Source of the DNA: Verrucomicrobiales bacterium
GTDB taxonomy: Bacteria > Verrucomicrobiota > Verrucomicrobiia > Limisphaerales > Palsa-1400
Assembly: GCA_028293405.1 (NCBI GenBank)
Contig: JAQGOW010000548.1
Coordinates: 1-6,049 of the forward strand
DNA: 6,049 nt
Direction: 5' to 3'
Below are positions 1 to 3,850 of this stretch, piece after piece. Numbering within the stretch: position 1 is the stretch's first letter; the number at the start of each line of letters is the position of its first letter. Below the pieces are notes generated by a model. It did not search any database. It was not told where the DNA came from and saw only the letters and a list, made by a program, of their open reading frames with translations. Both the position numbers and the translations under genes were made by a program.

Positions 1-579
1 ATGACGCTTTCCCAGGCTGCCAACGCTTTGGTTGTTGCTTCAAAGATCGGGCGCATGGCACTCGAGGGTGTTGAAAATCCCAAACAAGCCGGGTCTGTAT
101 CACGGTGTCAAACCATGCCGTCCGTCAGTGCTCCGCCTGCTGTAGCAACGTCAGCGCCGGTGCCACAACCGGCCGCAACGCCTGCAGTGGATTCAACGGA
201 CCTCAAATTCGCGCCCGTTGGCAAAGACGAAAAAGTATTTTTGATTACAGAAAGTGCCGAAAAGTGCGTTCCGGAATTTACGCTGTGCCCATCGCGTCGT
301 AGCCGAAGCCGGCGTAGAAATAGTATCAGGGCTATTAAGTGCCAAAAAGTGCCGTTTCGTCACATAAGTGGGATTCCTCAAAATCAAAATTGCACTGTTT
401 CTGCATCGTTTCTGCCTCGCTCCTGCTTAGCGCCCTTCGCGAGACATCCCAAAGCTTGGTCATTTCAGGCCCTTCGCCGGTTTCGCACCCTTCGCTTCCA
501 TCGCGCGAAATTCCGGAAAATTCATTTCCAGTGGCCGGAAGTGGCATTTAGTGGCTTTCAGTGGCCTGTAGTAATTTAA
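1..579 (+). CDS. Hypothetical protein, possibly cut by the window edge or degraded at its 3' end
   Basis: I do not recognise this frame. It is open from the first base, so the ATG there may be the true start or an internal Met of a longer gene. Residues 1-25 could form an amphipathic helix, and residues 40-65 are a low-complexity Ala/Pro/Val/Thr linker. Up to about residue 80 the composition is that of a normal protein. Beyond that it becomes rich in Arg, Phe, Ser and Cys, like translated non-coding DNA, and the last 18 residues (FQWP twice) are simply the translation of 10-bp repeats at 530-569. The frame ends in TAA at 577-579, right after those repeats. The most economical reading is a genuine N-terminal segment whose original 3' end was replaced by repeat-rich sequence, or a chance frame. 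No signal peptide, membrane segment or catalytic motif is visible. Confidence 0.3.
   Translation: MTLSQAANALVVASKIGRMALEGVENPKQAGSVSRCQTMPSVSAPPAVATSAPVPQPAATPAVDSTDLKFAPVGKDEKVFLITESAEKCVPEFTLCPSRRSRSRRRNSIRAIKCQKVPFRHISGIPQNQNCTVSASFLPRSCLAPFARHPKAWSFQALRRFRTLRFHRAKFRKIHFQWPEVAFSGFQWPVVI
251..353 (+). repeat. Two copies of a paired AAGTGC repeat, 85 bp apart
   Basis: AAGTGC occurs at 252-257 and 262-267, exactly 10 bp apart. The same pair recurs at 337-342 and 347-352, again 10 bp apart. The spacer is A-rich in both blocks, and both are followed by a GTT or CGTT stretch, so the two ~18-bp blocks are near-identical dispersed copies of one element. A related AAGTGG word follows at 366. The blocks lie in the part of the upstream frame that no longer looks like coding sequence. 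Confidence 0.5.
530..575 (+). repeat. 10-bp-period direct repeat, core AGTGGC
   Basis: AGTGGC begins at exactly 530, 540, 550 and 560, and a decayed AGTAAT copy begins at 570. Only the six-base core is conserved; the four bases between cores differ in each unit. The period is close to one helical turn, so every core faces the same side of the DNA. The array touches the stop codon of the preceding frame and sits 8 bases before a 7-bp-period array. Its role is unknown: it could be a protein-binding array or a decayed simple repeat. Confidence 0.7.
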
Positions 580-582
580 ACA

Positions 583-617
583 ACTCGTCACTCGTTACTT
601 TACACTCATCACTAAAT
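583..617 (+). repeat. 7-bp tandem repeat array (consensus ACTCRTY, five units)
   Basis: Five consecutive heptamers start with ACT at 583, 590, 597, 604 and 611. Units 1, 2 and 4 fit ACTCRTY closely, while units 3 and 5 keep only the ACT start and the phase. The array lies between two genes, about 150 bp beyond the stop codon of the minus-strand gene ending at 774. Heptameric intergenic arrays of this type (STRR elements) are well known in cyanobacteria; I infer a similar class here. A second array with the same ACT phase, in the opposite orientation, is at 1569-1589. Confidence 0.7.
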
Positions 618-773
618 TGAAGGGCTTCCCAAGGAGGTGTGCCCAAAACACCGAAATAACCGCCCTGAATTCGCGGGTTGGTATCGCACCGCGATAGCAA
701 GAGGTGTGGTGGCTGGAGTCAGGTTGAACGCGGCCTCACTCTCTCAGAAAATTTTTAGGAACGCCCGATTACC
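618..773. other. Intergenic region downstream of the minus-strand gene; small inverted repeats only
   Basis: No reading frame here looks coding. There is a perfect 6-bp inverted repeat, TATCGC at 682-687 and GCGATA at 691-696 with a 3-base loop, and a weaker one, GGTGT at 636-640 with ACACC at 648-652. The first could fold in the 3' tail of the minus-strand transcript that leaves the gene at 774, but no T-run follows it on the minus strand, so I do not call it a terminator. Confidence 0.4.
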
Positions 774-1493
774 TTACCACCGAGCACCCGCACCATACCG
801 ATCGTAAGAGCCGTAGCCGCCGGAACCGTTATGTCCGTTGAATCCGCCGAAGCCGGGGCGAGGAGCGCGATTGTAGAAGTCGTTGCCATAGCCGGGCCTG
901 GGCATGCCGTATGGAAATCCCTGGAATCGCTGAGGTTCAGGCGTGTTGTCGGTCGGGCCGTATACATTCGGAACATTTTCCTGATTGAGATCGGTTTCGC
1001 GCACCTGTTGGACGTCGGCTTTGCCGGGCGAATGATGCGACGCGGCTTGTCCTTTGGTCGGATGTTGTGACGGTTCGCGAATCGCGGCCCAGATTGGCGA
1101 AGCCTGTTCCAGTCGCACAAAATTTTCGCGGGTCGCCGGCGAGCGAAGCATTGCCACCGCGACATCGGTAGAGATCCCGACATCCTTTAAATAATTGAAG
1201 TCCTCGACCGACAACGCGAAATCCGCGTGCGACTTGTTTACATAATGCAGAAGCTCTTCGTTGCGAAAACCATGATGGAACAACCAAACCACCTCTGCCG
1301 CTTCAGGAGAAACATTCACCGGCACCGAACCAACAGGCGGGAAACTCAACTTACCTTTTTTGACTGGCTTCGGTGCGGCATAAGCGACCTTCGTTGTAGC
1401 TCGTGCATGCCCTTTCGCCCGAACGGGAGTCGCTGAAACCACCAGCATCAAACCCGCGCACAAACCGATCGCCGACCATTTTATGATCTTCAT
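774..1493 (-). CDS. Small secreted protein with helical domain and Gly-rich C-terminal tail
   Basis: This encodes 239 residues of unknown function, exported from the cytoplasm. The chosen ATG (1491-1493) gives a classic signal peptide: MKIIKW, a hydrophobic core at residues 7-22, and likely cleavage after VRA at residue 26. A longer GTG start at 1523 would add ten residues in front and is less likely. An AGGGAA stretch about 11 bases upstream is a weak ribosome site. Residues ~60-117 form a compact, predicted all-helical domain (SPEAAEVVWLFHHG, then FNYLKDVGISTDVAVAML). I associate this pattern with many exported proteins of Verrucomicrobiota and related phyla, where it has no assigned role. 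Residues 135-190 are a polar, probably disordered linker. The tail at 190-239 is rich in Gly, Tyr, Phe, Arg and Pro and likely disordered. The gene follows the DA1-like peptidase gene on the same strand with an 87-base gap, so co-transcription is plausible. Confidence 0.8.
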   Translation of the reverse strand: MKIIKWSAIGLCAGLMLVVSATPVRAKGHARATTKVAYAAPKPVKKGKLSFPPVGSVPVNVSPEAAEVVWLFHHGFRNEELLHYVNKSHADFALSVEDFNYLKDVGISTDVAVAMLRSPATRENFVRLEQASPIWAAIREPSQHPTKGQAASHHSPGKADVQQVRETDLNQENVPNVYGPTDNTPEPQRFQGFPYGMPRPGYGNDFYNRAPRPGFGGFNGHNGSGGYGSYDRYGAGARW

Positions 1494-1540
1494 AAACGCA
1501 ACGTTCCCTGTGTCCAAAGTCACAAGTCAACATAACGCCC

Positions 1541-1557
1541 TGCGCGCTTTGCGCAAA
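1541..1557. repeat. Inverted repeat upstream of the small secreted protein gene
   Basis: TGCGC at 1541-1545 and GCGCA at 1551-1555 form a perfect 5-bp stem with a 5-base loop. Overlapping it is a fully palindromic TTTGCGCAAA at 1548-1557. It lies in the 87-base gap between the peptidase stop codon and the next start codon on the minus strand. It could be an operator or a weak intercistronic hairpin. No convincing promoter accompanies it. Confidence 0.3.
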
Positions 1558-1568
1558 TGGTCGGAAGC

Positions 1569-1589
1569 AGTGGTGAGTGGTCAGTGGGC
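1569..1589 (-). repeat. 7-bp tandem repeat (three units) covering the peptidase stop codon
   Basis: On the plus strand AGTGG starts at 1569, 1576 and 1583, giving three units of period seven. Read on the minus strand the units carry ACT at the same phase as the array at 583-617, so the two arrays are inverted relative to each other and flank the small secreted protein gene. The last codon (His) and the TGA stop of the DA1-like gene (1581-1583) lie inside this array. Confidence 0.6.
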
Positions 1590-2795
1590 GAGCTTTAAGG
1601 TGACGGCATTCGTTGAACTTAAAGTCGCCACCTCGACCGTTGCTGCACCGGTCTGGATCTCCACGCACCGCACGCGGGTCTGTTCGCCGTGCAACTTCAT
1701 CACGCCGGATTGACCTTTCGCCAAAATCAATCCGCCGTTGAGCAGGATGACGGTGCCGCGCGGTGTGTGAATAATTCCGTTCAACGCCAGCGCGTCGTTG
1801 CGCGGACGCACCGGGGCGAACGATTGCGCCTGGGCAATGCGCACGTCCAAAGGAATCTCCGGCGCCTTATTCTTCAATGCCGTGGCCGTCGCCATACCCT
1901 CCGCAAGCACGCGCGTCGTGCCGTGCGGGATCCAATTGAGAACCGTCTGTAAATCCTCCTCGGTCGCGTATTGCACGAGGTCTTTGATGCGACCTTTTGT
2001 GTAAGTGTTGGCGAGAATGCGCTTCTGCTCAGCAGCGTCCCCGCGCGCTTCGGCGACTTTGTAGGCGACCAACTCGCACAATCCTTCGCGCGTGTTGTCC
2101 TCAATTTTGTGTTCTCCGATATTTTCGTTGATCCACAGGTGCGTATATTCGTGGACGCACGAGTAAAACGCATGCCGCTTCCATGAACCGGTGTAGACAC
2201 TAACGTAATGAACGACGCCTGAACCTGAATCGGTGCTCTTGGAAATCGCGACGGTGTGCAGTTTGTCCGCTCCGGTCTTTCTATCAAAAACATCGGTGAC
2301 ACGAACGTTTACAGCCGGATTGGTCAGCGCAAAGAAATTGCCCACGACATCCACAGCGGCCTCTCGCGCCGATTCAAACAACGTGCGCGCCGCGTCCTCG
2401 TCCATGACCACGACCGGCACATCGCGCGAACAGATCCAGCGTCCATCGCCGGTGCGAATCCCCTTCTCTTTGATGTGCAATCCGCAAACCGAACAACGCG
2501 CGCCGATATTGTGACACTGGTCGCAGACACAGATATAAACACCAACGCTCAGGCCGTTTGGATTTTTGGGGTCGATATTTGTATAGACTTGCGACGGCGT
2601 GAAAAGCCCGGTCCTAATCGATTCGCTCAGCCGGTCCGAATCGGCTTTCAACATCCAGGTCTGTTCACCTAGAGGAATAAGCCTCCCGCAAACGCCACAA
2701 TTGCGGTCCGGCTTCTTTTCAGCCGCGAACGCGCTAAGAGCGCAAAGCAACATCGCTAGAAATACCTGCCTGAACATTCGTCGTCTTTTATACAT
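1581..2795 (-). CDS. Secreted DA1-like zinc metallopeptidase with LIM-like cysteine clusters
   Basis: This encodes a 404-residue exported protein. A signal peptide spans residues 1-25 (hydrophobic core VFLAMLLCALSAFA, likely cut before EKK). An alternative start, Met7 at 2777, also keeps it, and neither start has a clear ribosome site. Cysteines at 33, 36, 89, 91, 94, 101, 104 and 122 look like paired zinc knuckles. Residues 101-150 (CSVCG, DGRWIC, VVMDEDAA) match the pattern of the second LIM and linker region of plant DA1. HEYTHLW at 215-221 followed by EGLCE at 237-241 parallels DA1's HEMMHAW and EGICQ. It is therefore a gluzincin with His215 and His219 as zinc ligands, Glu216 as the catalytic residue and Glu237 as the probable third ligand. 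Plant DA1 is a ubiquitin-activated peptidase; the substrate here is unknown and probably lies outside the cytoplasm. Residues ~333-404 form an extra beta-rich domain (LNGIIHTPRGTVILLNG) resembling the C-terminal domains of PilP/GspC secretion proteins. The frame is intact. Confidence 0.82.
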   Translation of the reverse strand: MYKRRRMFRQVFLAMLLCALSAFAAEKKPDRNCGVCGRLIPLGEQTWMLKADSDRLSESIRTGLFTPSQVYTNIDPKNPNGLSVGVYICVCDQCHNIGARCSVCGLHIKEKGIRTGDGRWICSRDVPVVVMDEDAARTLFESAREAAVDVVGNFFALTNPAVNVRVTDVFDRKTGADKLHTVAISKSTDSGSGVVHYVSVYTGSWKRHAFYSCVHEYTHLWINENIGEHKIEDNTREGLCELVAYKVAEARGDAAEQKRILANTYTKGRIKDLVQYATEEDLQTVLNWIPHGTTRVLAEGMATATALKNKAPEIPLDVRIAQAQSFAPVRPRNDALALNGIIHTPRGTVILLNGGLILAKGQSGVMKLHGEQTRVRCVEIQTGAATVEVATLSSTNAVTLKLAH

Positions 2796-2969
2796 TCAAC
2801 CGCGGTGCTTACAAGAGCGCAAAAGCCAACGACATCGCTGCGTCGTCGCAACGCCAGATAAGTCGTTTACCTGACGGCGCCGAAGGGATTGTCCGCACGT
2901 AGAATCCTACGCTTGCCCGATTTGTCGGAAACATTGGATGCGCCATGATTCGTCACATCCGAAAACAAC
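2796..2969. promoter_or_regulatory. Divergent intergenic region, likely holding promoters for both flanking genes
   Basis: The peptidase gene and the ATPase gene are transcribed away from each other, so both must be started from this stretch. A small hairpin-capable palindrome, CGTAG at 2898-2902 and CTACG at 2907-2911 with a 4-base loop, is a possible operator. A TAGAAT at 2900-2905 resembles a -10 box but has no matching -35 box at the right distance. I could not assign promoters with confidence. Confidence 0.35.
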
Positions 2970-2973
2970 GGAG
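2970..2973 (+). promoter_or_regulatory. Ribosome binding site deciding the ATPase start
   Basis: GGAG ends 8 bases before the GTG at 2982, an ideal spacing. The in-frame GTG at 2973, nine bases upstream, would overlap this site and has no purine-rich motif of its own. Confidence 0.55.
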
Positions 2974-2981
2974 TGTATCAC

Positions 2982-3812
2982 GTGACGGATTTATTGGCTT
3001 ACTGGAATTTACGCGAGCGGCCCTTTGAAGCGACCTGGGATACGCGGTTCTATTTTCAAAGCCGCGACCACGATGAGGCGCTCAACCGGCTCGCTTACCT
3101 CGTCGCCGAACGCACGATGAATATCGGCATGCTCACGGGCGAAGTCGGCTGTGGCAAAACGCTCACGCGCGCGGTTTTCATGGCGCGATTGGACGCAAAA
3201 CAATTCGCGGTCATCGTCCAGGACACGTCGGCTTTTCCTTTCAAAGATTTGCTCGGGTCAGTTTTACAAACGTTGGATCCGAGCGGCGTCGGCACGACGA
3301 AATTTTCGCGCTGCGATCGTTTGTGCAAAGCGGCCAAGCGTTTGAGCGAGGAAGGGCGTCATCTTGTTTTGATCTTCGACGAGGCGCAGGAAATGACACC
3401 TGCGACGATGAACGATTTGAAGATGCTCACCAATTTGAACGGTGGCGGGCAGAACTACTTAACAATCGTACTGCTAGGTCAACCTGAGCTACGCAGTAAG
3501 GTGGTCAAGCTGCCCGCTATCGACCAACGTATCAGCCTTCGCTTCCATCTCAGCCCGTTGAACCTCACGGAAGCCGGGGCCTATCTCGTGCATCGACTGA
3601 AAGCGGCCGGTCATCCGAGCGGCGAAGTGTTCGCTCCGGAGGGGGTCGCGCAATTGTTCAGCGCCTGTCACGGCGTGCCGCGTGAACTCAATCGGCTAGC
3701 GAAGCTCGCGCTGGAAGTGGCGTGGTTGCGCCAAATGCCGCAGGTCAGCGTGGAGGCCGTGGACATGGTCATCCGCGATTTGAGCCGGCACCAAAACCTC
3801 TGCGCCGCATGA
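2982..3812 (+). CDS. ExeA/GspA-like AAA+ ATPase of exopolysaccharide/exosortase loci
   Basis: This encodes a 276-residue cytoplasmic P-loop ATPase. The family includes ExeA/GspA of type II secretion and the ATPase found in XrtA (exosortase)/PEP-CTERM exopolysaccharide clusters. The N-terminus has the family signature W/YGLREKPF-like (WNLRERPFEATWDTRFYF, residues 8-25). Walker A is GEVGCGKT at 53-60 and Walker B is LVLIFDEAQ at 128-136. A sensor-1-like segment LLGQPEL is at 164-170, an arginine-finger candidate QRIS at 182-185, and GVPRELNRL at 231-239 is the sensor-2 region. All catalytic residues are present, so the protein should bind and hydrolyse ATP. There is no membrane anchor or C-terminal peptidoglycan-binding domain, unlike full-length ExeA; the length fits the short exopolysaccharide-locus type. 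The start is a GTG supported by GGAG; the GTG at 2973 would add three residues. The Wzz-type gene follows 38 bases downstream, so the two probably form one operon. Confidence 0.88.
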   Translation: MTDLLAYWNLRERPFEATWDTRFYFQSRDHDEALNRLAYLVAERTMNIGMLTGEVGCGKTLTRAVFMARLDAKQFAVIVQDTSAFPFKDLLGSVLQTLDPSGVGTTKFSRCDRLCKAAKRLSEEGRHLVLIFDEAQEMTPATMNDLKMLTNLNGGGQNYLTIVLLGQPELRSKVVKLPAIDQRISLRFHLSPLNLTEAGAYLVHRLKAAGHPSGEVFAPEGVAQLFSACHGVPRELNRLAKLALEVAWLRQMPQVSVEAVDMVIRDLSRHQNLCAA

Positions 3813-3850
3813 CGACACGCAATCGCCATTCACCCTAAACTTTGACCTCT

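Noticed and set aside
631..639. Perfect Shine-Dalgarno-like AAGGAGGTG
   Set aside because: No start codon follows at a usable distance and no coding frame follows, so it is probably chance.
583..1589. CRISPR array or transposon ends
   Set aside because: The repeats are 7-10 bp with no spacers, and no transposase, target duplication or long terminal inverted repeats are visible.
1874..2302. 142-residue minus-strand frame inside the peptidase gene
   Set aside because: It overlaps the HEYTH catalytic region in another frame and has shadow-like composition.
1581..2795. Eukaryotic contamination as the source of the DA1-like gene
   Set aside because: The gene has a bacterial signal peptide, no introns and bacterial neighbours, and its composition matches the rest of the window.
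2900..2905. TAGAAT as the -10 box of the ATPase operon
   Set aside because: No -35-like hexamer lies 16-18 bases upstream, and promoter rules for this phylum are poorly known.
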